The position numbers were made by a program, and so were the translations under genes. A stretch of DNA of 64,000 nucleotides, from positions 57,251,688 through 57,315,687 of the forward strand of contig JBANSL010000013.1 in NCBI GenBank assembly GCA_037127255.1. Reading direction: 5' to 3'. This document shows, one piece after another, positions 13,680-24,477 of this stretch (positions within the stretch are counted from its first letter, which is position 1; each line of letters opens with the position of its first letter). Source of the DNA: Persicaria tinctoria (Eukaryota; Streptophyta; Magnoliopsida; Caryophyllales; Polygonaceae). The notes below the pieces were generated by a model. That model made no database searches and had not been told where the DNA came from. It saw only the letters and a program-made list of their open reading frames with translations.

Positions 13680-14214
13680 CGCCGCTCTGTTCCTTGCCCA
13701 GCAGGGCCCTCGCGAAGGCGAAGGAAGACGTCGGCCATGGCTGCCACTCCGTTCCTCTCTCACTCTCCTTCGCGCCATCGATGCCGGTTAGCTGTGCCTC
13801 ACCCTCTTCAGATCCGGCGACGACGCCGACCTCGGAGCTCCTCTCACCGGGCACGCACCTCGCTCTCAGACCACTACCTCTCGATCACCATCGCTGTTGG
13901 TCCACTTCCGAATTCCTACACCGCATTCACCGCCGCCACCACTGCTTCCGATCACTCCCACGGTCTACCGGTGCCGCCCAGCCACTTTCTCGATTTCCCC
14001 TCCTTTCTCGATTCGCCGATGTCTCTCCCCTTCCATCGCTCGATCCCTCTCCAAATTGATTCTATTGCTATATCTGTCTCCTACTTTTCTCTTGTTTGTA
14101 ATTTGATTTTCTCTCTGATATGAGCAGGAAACACAAATTTCATTCTTGATTTGCTCTCTGATCTGAGGATTGAGGAGCTGCTCAACCTCCGGAATCATCC
14201 CAATCTCGGTGAGT
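13680..14214 (+). other. Exon-like CT-rich segment, origin unknown
   Basis: A strong shift to GC/CT-rich composition with ATG at 13737 opening a 128-codon frame rich in Ser, Pro, His and Arg. A good donor (CTCG/GTGAGT) lies at 14211-14217. It looks like a captured first exon or 5' leader transcribed inward from the left TIR. I recognise no domain, and competing frames of similar length exist, so I make no protein call. Confidence 0.35.
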
Positions 14215-14499
14215 CTCCAACGCCTCTCAATTTTGTTCTTGTGTTCTCATTAGGCTAATGGTTTGAGCATTGATGGAAGGTCAAAATAACGAATCAAAAA
14301 GACTTAATGAAACTATGATATAGCGCCTACACCATAGCTTGTGAAACTTTGATACATCTGTGATGCAGCAGCTGTTGCTCTTCGTATGTGTTACTCATAA
14401 GGTGTTTGTTAAAATGACTGAATGAAACTATAATACATTTTTTATTTGTTCAACAGTTCTAGCATTTGATTAAAACTATGATGCTTGCTGCACCAAAGT

Positions 14500-14553
14500 T
14501 TTCCCTCAAGTAGATGCTCTGACCGAGCTTTAAAAACCTAGTATCAAGGGCCT
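14500..14553 (-). pseudogene. Duplicate of a transporter exon fragment
   Basis: About 54 bases (TTTTCCCTCAAGTAGATGCT..CCTAGTATCAAGGGCC) repeat 15053-15100, the start of an exon of the neighbouring transporter pseudogene (residues ALDTRFLK..). Only the first third of that exon is present. It shows a local partial duplication about 550 bp from its source. The rest of 14215-14690 shows no gene. Confidence 0.75.
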
Positions 14554-14699
14554 TGTGAGCAATGTGACGTTCTATAACGTGTATTACCTAACCTGTGTGA
14601 ATGTTTGTGGATTAAGTTCTTCTATGCATTTCGCCTTATGTACACTTCAAGCGTTTGCAAAGAAATGGTATTTTTTTAATGCCTTTGACAATTAACTTG

Positions 14700-16286
14700 A
14701 TTGCAGATGTTGTAGCTGGAATCGCGAGGAGTGAAGAAAAAAAAAATGATGGTCCACTGCCATGCTTTCTGTCTTGCTCCTGTAGTCTTCCACTTCACAT
14801 GTCCAAGTAAGCGTGCATCGTTGTTAGTATTATTAGTAAGTATATATCTTTTTGTTTTAAAAAGAGTGTGCACCATTAGATAGAGACTTTACCTTGAGAA
14901 AAATCATGCTAGGAAAGATAAAGGTTAAAGGAAGAAGTGTAATTGATCCAATAAGGTTGATGAAGTCACCCATAAAGGGAAGAGCTGCTGTAATTAGTGT
15001 ATTTCCAGTGAAGACAGAAACACGAATGATGAATCTGCGCTTGAGGTTTTCCCTCGAGTAGATGCTCTGACCAAGCTTTTAAAAACCTAGTATCAAGGGC
15101 CTCGTGAACAGGTTTAACGAATATCTGATTTCACAAACATAGTGAATTATTCATCTGTTATTGGATAACTACAACATGCCTTATGATTAGTTCTAGTGTG
15201 TATTTTCTAGCGTTATGTTCATGTTTCGTCAAGAAACTTCAATGGGATCTTTGTCTATCTCATGTTGCAATCCTTATTCGCAGTTAAGTAGAAAGTAAAA
15301 GATGAGACTTACATGTTGGGAAATGATATTCTGCGGAAAAACTGCAGCATTTATCAGGACTTTCACCCATTTCGGGCCGCTGAGCTGCTTAGGCAGGTAC
15401 TATGATACTTGTGTACCAGAAGCCCAGTAGCCAACTATACACACTCCATAATACACCATTAGCCCTAATGTGTAGTGTGTTAGGAGTGCTCTTCTCATGT
15501 TCCTGACTGCTGGATGCCTTAGAGTCGACTGCAAACAGTGAATAATGATTGTTAAGTTGAGTGTTTTTTGCACAATTGTAAACCTTTCCTTACTATGTAT
15601 TTGTAAATTCCATTTACTCAAATTTAGAAAAGTAAATGACCTGTAGTTCAAGTAACATTCCTGAGGTGTTGGTCACAAAAATGGCTGAAACAGCGCTGAA
15701 TGTGTTTAATACCTTGTCTGCTTTGCTACCTTCTACTTGGTAGTTTTGATCCTTGTTCCTAATGCCTGTGAAAAGTATCAAAGATATTACACCAAAAATG
15801 ATACTTTCTATTCTTGTTGAAGGTAAAGTTGGGAGTATGACTATCTGATTGATGAAACTTCATCATAATGGATACCAAATTTGCCTTGGGCTAGCTAAGG
15901 TGCATATTTACCATCCTTGATTAAAACTACTAACAACAAACTGATGTAGCCGAAGGTGAGGATAGCAGAGGCTCCTGACCAAACTCTCATGGCTGAGATG
16001 TTTGGGACGACGAAAGAGAATATGCAGTATGCCGCTCCTGTCATGATGATGAAGTACTGAAGCCTCAAAGTAGAGTCACTAAAAGCCAGATTGATCTTCA
16101 GTTATGAGAGCATTTATATTCATCAGGCATATGGGTAAATCGGTATGATTTTGTGTTTCTTTTCAGTTTTGTCATCTGGCTTTCTACAGTTTACCTTCAA
16201 TGCCAATCCACTTAGTAGGATGAAACCCATGTTTCCAAGTAGCAGCGTCGAAAATTGGAGAAACCATGTGAGATAGTACATCCTTT
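14700..16286 (-). pseudogene. Amino acid transporter (AAAP family, proline-transporter-like) pseudogene
   Basis: Exons of a plant amino acid/auxin permease follow in the right order on the minus strand. About 16286-16195: MYYLTWFLQF..GNMGFILLSG, donor AAG/GTAA. About 16080-15945: FVVPNISAMRVW. About 15752-15641: VSAIFVTNTSGMLLELQ. 15528-15313: STLRHPAVRNMRRALL..IVGYWASGTQVS, a stop TAG at 15399-15397, then YLPKQLSGPKWVKVLI. 15100-14893: LDTRFLK, a frameshift, then ENLKRRF..ALPFMGDFINLIG. About 14820-14700: KTTGARQKAWQWTII. These are membrane segments of a proton-coupled amino acid importer. The first exon with the N-terminus is not found. The stop, the frameshift and the missing 5' end make it non-functional. 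The wider AAAP family is certain in my view; proline-transporter-like is the best subfamily guess. Confidence 0.88.
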
Positions 16287-16289
16287 TCC

Positions 16290-17030
16290 CTTCAAGTGAT
16301 AGAAAATATGTGAGATAAGTACAACAACTTGAAGCTTTGATTTTCCTTTCCCGCATTCCATGATCAATTTCAGTTTTCATTTTCTGTGACTGTGTGGTTT
16401 CGGAGCTGAAGATGGATGCCTTGGATTCTGATGTAGGAGTTGTTAATATTTGCTATTCTACTTGATGATTTCAGCACATAGTTCTGACATTTGGGTGAAT
16501 TGTTAGTTTTAAGTATCAGCTCAATTGATTTCTGAATGCATTGTCTGATTCTTTGCCTCTGATGATGATCAGATTAATACTTTCGTTCTTCTGAGCAGCC
16601 CTCTGATGATTTTGTTCCTTCTTCTTCAGCAGCAAGCACTGATTTTGTTCTCCATGGCCCAGAGCCTACTCAGTTCTTTCCTTTTCTTGGATTTGTTGGA
16701 ATCTGCAGATTGCTTACCCTGCGTGTATATGTAGATTGTAGAGGTTACAAGGGCTGACGAGTAATTGCAGTTACCTGATTAGCACCATTGAAAGGTGGAA
16801 GCCCTGCGGTCCTGCACTCTACTGCCACTCCTGAACACCAATAAATGAAGAGTTTGCACTATGAGGTTGTTGATAGTCCTGCACTTTAATATTTGGCTTC
16901 TACTACTTATTGGTTTCAGATTGCACAATTGTTATCTACAATTGCACTAATATATCTTATTTTTGCACTTAATATAGTTCAGATTGCACAATTGTATTCT
17001 AAAATTGCTTTAATATGCGTGATGTCCGAT
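16290..17030. other. No gene seen
   Basis: AT-rich sequence upstream of the transporter pseudogene. 16890-17020 holds two similar blocks with CAGATTGCACAATTGT, related to the TTGCACAA repeats at 54350-55720. I see no first exon of the transporter. Confidence 0.5.
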
Positions 17031-17035
17031 TATAA

Positions 17036-17104
17036 GCCTATTAGCTCAAAATGGAAGAGCAATGTGCCTACGCACAAAGATGCGGGTTCAAATCCCGTAT
17101 AGGC
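17036..17104 (+). ncRNA. tRNA-like sequence, copy 1
   Basis: About 70 nt folding as a tRNA: acceptor GCCTAT/ATAGGC, D-arm GCTC..GAGC with an A-box-like TAGCTCAAAATGGAAGAGC, and T-arm around a B-box GGGTTCAAATCCC. The anticodon arm is TGTGC..GCACA with a loop of only four bases, so it is not a normal decoding tRNA. Two more copies occur at 23563-23632 (minus) and 53966-54034 (plus). It is more likely the pol III-type head of a repeat element than a tRNA gene. Confidence 0.7.
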
Positions 17105-17713
17105 TATCTATGTTTATCGCTTACAAGCACTATGTTTCTCTTCATGAACAAGAGTGTAAAGTGCAAAAATAAAATTTGAAGCATTTGTGCACTTGTGAAG
17201 TGCATTTGTGCACCTGTGAAGTGCATTTGTGCAACTGTGAAAATAAAATTATAATGTGCAGTTGTGCAACTGTGAAGTGCATTTGTGCAACTTTAAAGTG
17301 CAGTTGTGCACTTTTAAGCATTGCAATCTGAATTTTAAGCACTTCAACTTTTAGTTTGAATGTGCACTTTTAGTTTCAAAAAGTGCAAATAGGAAAATTA
17401 AATGTGCACTTTTAGTTTCAAAACGTGCAAATAGGAAAATTAAATGTGCAACTTTAGTTTGAAAAAGTGCAAATATAAGATGATAAAGTGCAAAAATAAG
17501 ATCATAAAGTGCATGAATGAGACACAAGATGGACTTTTGAAATCGATGTTTTAATTTTGTTTATTTTTTCTTTTGAGAGTTTGGGTTCATCTCTCGCATA
17601 ATTTAGGCCGATAGATGTGATTTTGAAATCGATTTTTTTACATATAACAAATTTCAAATTAAAGTGCATAATTAAGGTTAAGAAGTGCATCACTAAGATT
17701 ATAATGTGCATGA
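17105..17713 (+). repeat. GTGCA-rich body of the tRNA-like element
   Basis: The first 60 bases are shared with 54035-54105 (TCTCTTCATGAACAAGAG against TCTCTTCGTGAATAAGAG, then GTGCAAAAATAAAATT), so tRNA-like head and body form one element. Repeats of GTGCATTTGTGCAACTGTGAA follow to about 17530. The body is cut by the CACTA insertion at 17714 and appears to resume at 23524, ending in the inverted tRNA-like copy. Confidence 0.6.
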
Positions 17714-17734
17714 CACTACTAAAAAAACAGGATT

Positions 17735-18125
17735 TAGCAACGGAAAATAGCAACAGTTTTGGCAACGAATGACCGTGGCTAACCGGTTTAGCCACAGACT
17801 GAGCAACGGTCGGGCCATCCGTAGCCATATGCCTCGTGACTAAATTCGGGCCGACGTAGCAACGAAAAATAGCAATGAACTCATACAGTTGTGGCTAATT
17901 CCGTGGCTGGGTATGACTTATGAATGTCGTGGCTGTAGCGACGATGACAGCGTCAAAAATGGTCATCGCAAATGTCGTGGCTAAGTTTGTGGCTAAATTC
18001 ATTGCGGGGAATAGGTCATGTATATTGCAAATTCCGTGGCTGAGTCGTTGCTATAGTCGTGGCTAAAGGCAATGCTTAGTTGGTTGTCAGTGTTGTGGCT
18101 AAATTCGTGGCTTACGTTGTTGCGA
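17735..18125. repeat. Left subterminal repeats of the CACTA element
   Basis: Dense copies of TAGCAACG, CGTGGCTAAATTC and CGTGGCTGAG in mixed spacing. They mirror AGCCACGAAATCAGCCACGG on the right side. Confidence 0.85.
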
Positions 18126-18129
18126 TTAT

Positions 18130-18825
18130 TTAGATGCGCTATTTAAACAATAGAATATATATAATGTTACAGTTAATGCGTCCAAATACAAAACATAACA
18201 TCATGCACATAATCTTCGTGTTAAATATTGAGTACAAAAATAAAGATCATATTATAGGTACAAAAGAAACAAACTACAAAGAAGAAATGAAAACATCTCA
18301 TTTCTTGTTGACATATCATGATTCCTTGAACCAATTGACATCCCCAATAATATGACGCAGCGTGTAAGATGATGGGCAGCAAGATCATATCACACTCTGG
18401 AAGCCAATGGACACTCTTACTAAAGCCTGTAAGAAGAAATAATCAGTAATCCCCAAATTTTGGGACAAGTTTCTAACCGATTTAGAAAAAATAAAGTATT
18501 TTGAGAGTTCTTTTAATTAGGGAGTGGAGCAAGAAATTTGGATCTGCAAATTTTTAACCAAGAAATTAAACGAAATCGAAATGTGATATCAGTTTAACCA
18601 AACAGTAAACATCATATTCAAACAAAATACGAGTAATGAAATTGGCATAATCAAACACCGTATGTTTCAAATTTGATATGTGGGCACAATAGATGCTCCT
18701 GTACGTTATCCCTAGAGGCACCCCCATTCACCTCATGGGTTAGGTTTAGAAACTAAAAATGATTTTGCAGCAAAATGTTGTACAAGTGAAACAGAAATTT
18801 GTGAAGCAAAATTGAAATTAGGTAT
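18130..18825. other. CACTA interior, no gene seen
   Basis: AT-rich DNA with a 73-codon open frame at 18134-18355 lacking recognisable features. Probably an intron or non-coding remainder of the captured segment that follows. Confidence 0.4.
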
Positions 18826-18882
18826 TAATAACTAGGAAATTGGAAAATCCAGTGAAAAAGAAGCAAAGAAAAGGGACAAACC

Positions 18883-19440
18883 TTGGAGGATTTGGGAGTC
18901 AAGGGCAAGGAAAGGCGGAGCGGCCGGGTTGGGAGGTGAGACAGCGCATGTGGAGGAGGCGGCGTCAGATAATTGGAGGCCGGCGGCGGAGGCGGTGGTA
19001 GATTCCGCGGAGCAGAGAGGAGTCGAATCATCGAGCATCTTGGGATGTTGATGCAACCAAGACGAAACCAGAAGGAAAGTTTCCTCTCCCTTCCGGATGG
19101 GGAACTTCTAGCGGTGCAAACCAGAAGACTTCGAGGCCATGATATGAGAATACCATGAGACCAAGATCAACCTACAAATCGAAAACAGGAGACCATGAGA
19201 TGAGGAGAAGAATAAGAAAAACTACCTGGAAAGAAGAGGAAGGAGATTGTTAGAAGCTATCTTCAACCTGCAAGGAGAGAAGGGAGACTTAGAAGCGTGG
19301 CAAGAAAGCGGTCGGAAAATGGAATGGAGAGGCGAGAGGGACTAGAGGCGAGAATGAAGGAAGAGGGAGGCGGTGAAGAGTGAAGAGGCAATTAGGGTTA
19401 GAAAGTGTAATGTTCCCTTTTATACCAACCTTGGGCCAAC
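18883..19440 (-). pseudogene. Captured promoter and first exon of an unknown gene
   Basis: Reading the minus strand, a TATA box (TATAAAAGG, about 19424-19416) precedes a CT-rich leader, a possible intron acceptor and a GC-rich coding-like exon. The exon includes HPKMLDDSTPLCSAEST and TCAVSPPNPAAPPFLALDSQ, and ends at a donor CTCCAAG/GTTTGT at 18883. The upstream ATG at about 19140 (MASKSSGLHR) runs into a stop. I do not recognise the protein. It sits between a CACTA subterminal region and a satellite array, so it is probably a captured 5' gene fragment. Confidence 0.45.
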
Positions 19441-19794
19441 CATCAAAAATTTGAAAGCCCAGGAAGTTTCCCTCTCAAACATATTTTATACCGCCCAAAA
19501 ATATATCTATTCACCCGTTCACCGCCAAATGTAGATAGAAAACTTTCCAACATTATTCACTTTTTCTATATATATATATAATGGATTTTTCTATTTGGAA
19601 AATTTTCCAAATGCCGTTTGAAACTTTTTCTAATATTATTGGATTTTTCAATTTTTCTACATATACTAGTACAATATTAAATATTAATATTATAAAATAT
19701 TAATAAAAGTTAAGATATCTTTTAATATAACAACAAAGTCGAATACTCTTTCAAATTTAATCAGAAATTGTAAAAATAAAATTAACTGTATATT
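19441..19794. other. AT-rich CACTA interior, nothing recognised
   Basis: Non-coding DNA between the captured exon and the satellite array, with a short TA run near 19568. Confidence 0.5.
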
Positions 19795-22710
19795 ATTCTC
19801 ATAAGAATTTATTAATTAATATAAAATTTAATTCAACACTTATAAGTTACTTGTATAAGTTTTCCTCAAAATTAAACTTAGCTTCATAATATTTTCATAA
19901 GAATTTATTAGTTAATATATGATTTTATTCAACGCTTATTAGTTACTTATATAAGTTTTCCTCAAAACATACTCTTATAGTATTCTAATAAGAATTTATT
20001 AGTAAATATAAAGTTTGATCAAACATTTATTCGTTACTTATATTAGTTTCCTATAAACATAGTCTTATAGTATTCTAATAAGAATTTATTAGTCAATATA
20101 AGGTTTTATTCAACATTTATTAGTCACTTTTTTGAGGTTTTCTCAAAACACACTCCTATAGTATTCTAATAAGAAATTACCAGCTAATATAAGGTTTTAT
20201 TCAACATTTATTAGTCACTTATATGAGTTTTCCTCATAACATACTCTTATATTAATCTTATAAGAATTTACTAGTTAATATAATGTTTAATTCAACACTT
20301 TTTACCTACTTATATGAGTTTTCCTCAAAACAAACTCTTATAGTATCATATTAAGAATTTACTAGTTAATATAAGGTTTTATTCAACATTTATTAGTCAT
20401 TTATTATGAGTTTTCCTCAAAACACACTCTTATAGTATTCTAAAACATACCCTTATAGTATTCGAATAAGAATTTATTACTTAATATAATGTTTTATTAA
20501 ATATTTATTAAACACTTATATGAATTTCCCTCAAAACATACTCCTATGGTATTCTAATAAAAATTTATTACATAATGTAATGTTTTATTAAATATTTATT
20601 AGACACATGTATGAGTTTCCCTCAAAACATAACCATATAATATTCTAATAAGAATTTATTACTTAGTATAAGGTTTTATTAGCTACTTATATGAGTTTTC
20701 CTCAAAACATAACCTTATAGTATTATAATAAGAATTTATTACTTAGTATAAGGTTTTATTAACTACTTATATGAGTTTTCCTCAAAACAAAACCTTATAG
20801 TATTATAAAAAGAATTTATTACTTAGTATAAGGCTTTAATAGCTAATTACATGAGTTTTCCTCAAAACATAACCTTAGAGTATTATAATAAGATTTTATT
20901 ACTAAGTATAAGGTTTTATTAGCTACTTATATGAGTTTTCCTCAAAAGATAACCTTATAGTATTATAATAAGAATTTATTATTTAGTATAAGGTTTTATC
21001 AGCTACTTATATGAGTTTTCCTCAAAACATAACCTTATAGTATTATAATAAGAATTTATTACTTAGTATAAGGTTTTATTAGCTACTTTTATGAGTTTTC
21101 CTCAAAACATAACCTTATAGTATTATAATAAGAATTTATTACTTAGTATAAGGTTTTATTAGCTACTTATATAAGTTTTCCTCAAAACATAACCTTATAG
21201 TATTATAATAAGAATTTATTACTTAGTATAAGGTTTTATTAGCTACTTATATGAGTTTTCCTCAAAACATATCTTATAGTATTATAATAAGAATTTATTA
21301 CTTAGTATAAGGTTTTATTAGCTACTTATATGAGTTTTCTTCAAAACATAACCTTATAGTATTATAATAAGAATTTATTATTTAGTATAAGGTTTTATTA
21401 GCTACTTATACGAGTTTTCCTCAAAAGATAACCTTATAGTGTTATAATAAGAATTTATTATTTAGTATAAGGTTTTATTAGCTACTTATATGAGTTTTCC
21501 TCAAAAGATAACCTTATAGTATTATAATAAGAATTTATTACTTAGTATAAGGTTTTATTAGCTACTTATGTGAGTTTTCATCAAAACATAACCTTATAGT
21601 AATATAATAAGAATGTATTACTTAGTATAACGTTTTATTAGCTACTTATATGAGTTTTCCTCAAAACATAACCTTATAGTATTATAATAAGAATTTATTA
21701 CTTAGTATAAGGTTTTATTAGCTAGTTATATGAGTTTTCCTCAAAACATAACCTTATAGTATTATAATAAGAATTTATTACTTAGTATAAGGTTTTATTA
21801 GCTACTTATATGAGTTTTCCTCAAAACATAACCTTATAGTATTATAATAAGAATTTATTACTTAGTATAAGGTTTTATTAGCTAGTTATATGAGTTTTCC
21901 TCAAAACATAACCTTATAGTATTATAATAAGAATTTATTACTTAGTATAAGGTTTTATTAGCTACTTATATGAGTTTTCCTCAAAACATATCTTATAGTA
22001 TTATAATAAGAATTTATTACTTAGTATAAGGTTTTATTAGCTACTTATATGAGTTTTCTTCAAAACATAACCTTATAGTATTATAATAAGAATTTATTAT
22101 TTAGTATAAGGTTTTATTAGCTACTTATATGAGTTTTCCTCAAAAGATAACCTTATAGTATTATAATAAGAATTTATTATTTAGTATAAGGTTTTATTAG
22201 CTACTTATATGATTTTTCCTCAAAAGATAACCTTATAGTATTATAATAAGAATTTATTACTTAGTATAAGGTTTTATTAGCTACTTATATGAGTTTTCCT
22301 CAAAATATAACCTTATAGTATTATAATAAGAATTTATTACTTAGTATAAGGTTTTATTAGCTACTTATATGAGTTTTCCTCAAAACATAACCTTATAGTA
22401 TTATAATAAGAATGTATTACTTAGTATAAGGTTTTATTAGCTACTTATATTAGTTTTACCCAAAACATACTCTTAGAGTATTCTAATAAGAATTTATTAG
22501 TTAGTATAAGGTTTTATTAGTTACTTATATGAGTTTTTCTCAAAATATACTCTTATAATATTCTATTAAGAATTTATTAGTTAATATAAATTTCTATTAG
22601 CTACTTTTATGAGTTTTACTTAAAACATACTATTAGAGTATTCTGATAGGAATTTAATAGTTAATATATATAAGGTTGTATTAGTTACTTATATGAGTTT
22701 TCTTAAAATT
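19795..22710 (+). repeat. 80 bp satellite array inside the CACTA element
   Basis: About 36 head-to-tail copies of an 80 bp unit containing AGGTTTTATTAGCTACTTAT, ATGAGTTTTCCTCAAAACAT and AATAAGAATTTATTACTTAG. Copies at 19795-20640 and 22440-22710 are diverged, while those between are nearly identical. Variant copies (CAAAACATATCTTATAG at 21262 and 21981; TTTTCTTCAAAACATAACC at 21336 and 22055) repeat about 719 bp apart, so a block of nine units was itself duplicated. No coding frame runs through it. Confidence 0.97.
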
Positions 22711-22939
22711 CTTCCAATTAAAACTCAAACCCATTTCCTAACTCTCATGTAATGACAATTCATTATATATTGTTACCCATTGTATTTATAATCAACATAT
22801 ATTTTTGAAATTAAATTAAAAGTGAAAATATAATGTAACAAATGGGCCGGTCAAGCTAGAAGACAAACATGTGGGCCGGCCCCAATTAATGCACCCAATC
22901 ACTAAAAGGCAAGTGAAGGACAATGCGCATTAACGTCGA

Positions 22940-23500
22940 CCTCATCCGTAATAGCAACGGATTTAGCCACGGACCGAGTCGTTGCTAAATACACATTTAA
23001 TTCTATGGGCTAATAAGGTAATTGGGCTGATCATTTCTAATGGACCATTGATCCATGCCGAGCCCATAACATTTGTTCTTCTTTGTTGGCCACGGATTCA
23101 GCTAACATTCAAGCCCACTCACCCCATGTTCAACCCGCCTACAATAACCGATCCAAGCCCACTCACCTCGTGTCCATTCCATCGTCGGATTTCTGATGCT
23201 GAATAGCCATAGAGTTAGCTACGAGGTTGATGTTGTTGTCAAATCAGCATCGAATACAGCCACGAAATAAGCATTCGTAGCTAATTTCGTGGCTAATTAC
23301 CACTATCATCCACTTCTTCAGCCACGAAATCAGCCACGGACATTGTGTTCGTTGTTATTAGCAACGAATTTGATGATGTGACATTCTTGGGTGAAAACCA
23401 GCCACAAAAATAGCCACGGTGAATAACAGTCGTGGCCAATGTCATTGCTATTGGCAACCAAATCAGCTTCGGCTGACATTCGTGGCTGAAAATCCGTAGC
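22940..23500. repeat. Right subterminal repeats of the CACTA element
   Basis: Copies of GCCACGAAAT, AGCAACGGA and CGTGGCTAAT in the opposite sense to the left block. Confidence 0.85.
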
Positions 23501-23562
23501 TATTTCCTGTTTTTTTAGTAGTGTGAAACAATTTGGGATTGTTGTGTTCTTGTATATTATGT

Positions 23563-23632
23563 AACCTATGTGGGATTTGAACCCACATCTTTGTGCAAAC
23601 GCACATTGCTCTACCAATTGAGCTAATAGGTT
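23563..23632 (-). ncRNA. tRNA-like sequence, copy 2
   Basis: On the minus strand: acceptor AACCTAT/ATAGGTT (7 bp, fully paired), A-box TAGCTCAATTGGTAGAGC, hairpin TGTGC-GTTT-GCACA in the anticodon position, T-arm GTGGG-TTCAAAT-CCCAC fully paired. This is the best-paired copy and lies in inverted orientation to copy 1 across the CACTA insertion. The four-base loop argues against a working tRNA. Confidence 0.7.
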
Positions 23633-23639
23633 AAAAATA

Positions 23640-24477
23640 TTCTATCAGTTGTAAGAATCAAGAAATAAGTAGTTCAATCTATAAATTCTATGGTTGAATA
23701 CAAGACCAGTACAAAAGCTCAATTTTTTCACCACAAATAAGCACCAACATGAACTGATGAACATACATATAATATTTTTAGCAAAGTTTATGGAAATCAA
23801 ATCCTTACTATTTTCTCCTTGAATCCAGTGCACTAATAATCAGATATAAGTTGTAAACAGCTAACAACTAACTTGGATCTCTAGCTCATATGTGGACAGA
23901 TCGTCCATCCAGCTAGTAAGCACTAATCTAAAAAACACAATGACCATTTTTCAGTTGTCTACTTGCAAACACGAAAGAGAAGCAACAAAAAAGCTGTTTC
24001 CTAAAGTTTTTGCATTTCTAAGAAGAAAGATGAACAATAGCAGTAGCAAGTAAGCAGCATTTCTGTGGCTGAAGAAGAACAAAATTGTGAAATGAACATA
24101 GAACAGTTTCATATTCAATTAGCAAGTTATAAATAATCAATAGCAGTAGCAAGTAAGTCCTGTTGATTCTTATAAGGGGATTAGTGTTTTATTTCAATCT
24201 TTTTTCACAACATCCTGGACTAGGTGCAGATGCAACTGGATGATTTTGCATAGACCTGCAAACCCAATCTTCCATTCTATCTATTCCTGTTAGGATTCAT
24301 ATTCTTGCTGATCAGTAAAATCAGAAGTCTTAAACTGTTGTAACAACTCCAATGGCAGCACATACAGACTCCATGCATCTTCCTAGCTGGAATATCAAAG
24401 TCAATGAACGAAGATTCAGGGAGTTAACTGGATTGGAAAACTTATGTATACATAAATTGATATTACCATGAATTTAC
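23640..24477. other. No gene seen
   Basis: Non-coding DNA on the 3' side of the filament-like protein exons. AATAGCAGTAGCAAGTAAG occurs twice (about 24034 and 24138). I looked for the next expected exon (GWEKAENE..) and did not find it. Confidence 0.5.

Larger units (their letters stand above)
17714..23523. mobile_element. Non-autonomous CACTA (En/Spm) transposon, TSD TGA
   Basis: Begins CACTACTAAAAAAACAGGA and ends with its exact reverse complement (TCCTGTTTTTTTAGTAGTG in sense, 23505-23523). The 3 bp TGA at 17711-17713 is repeated at 23524-23526, the length expected for CACTA elements. Subterminal repeats of GTGGCTAA/AGCCACGAA and AGCAACGGA fill about 17735-18125 and 22940-23500, the usual transposase-binding architecture. 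No transposase is encoded in the 5.8 kb. It carries a captured gene 5' end and a large satellite array. Confidence 0.95.

Noticed and set aside
17036..17104. Functional tRNA gene
   Set aside because: The anticodon hairpin has only a four-base loop and the sequence recurs as the head of a repeat element.
19795..22710. Possible CRISPR-like array of regular repeats
   Set aside because: The 80 bp units are contiguous without unique spacers, in plant DNA inside a CACTA element; this is a satellite.
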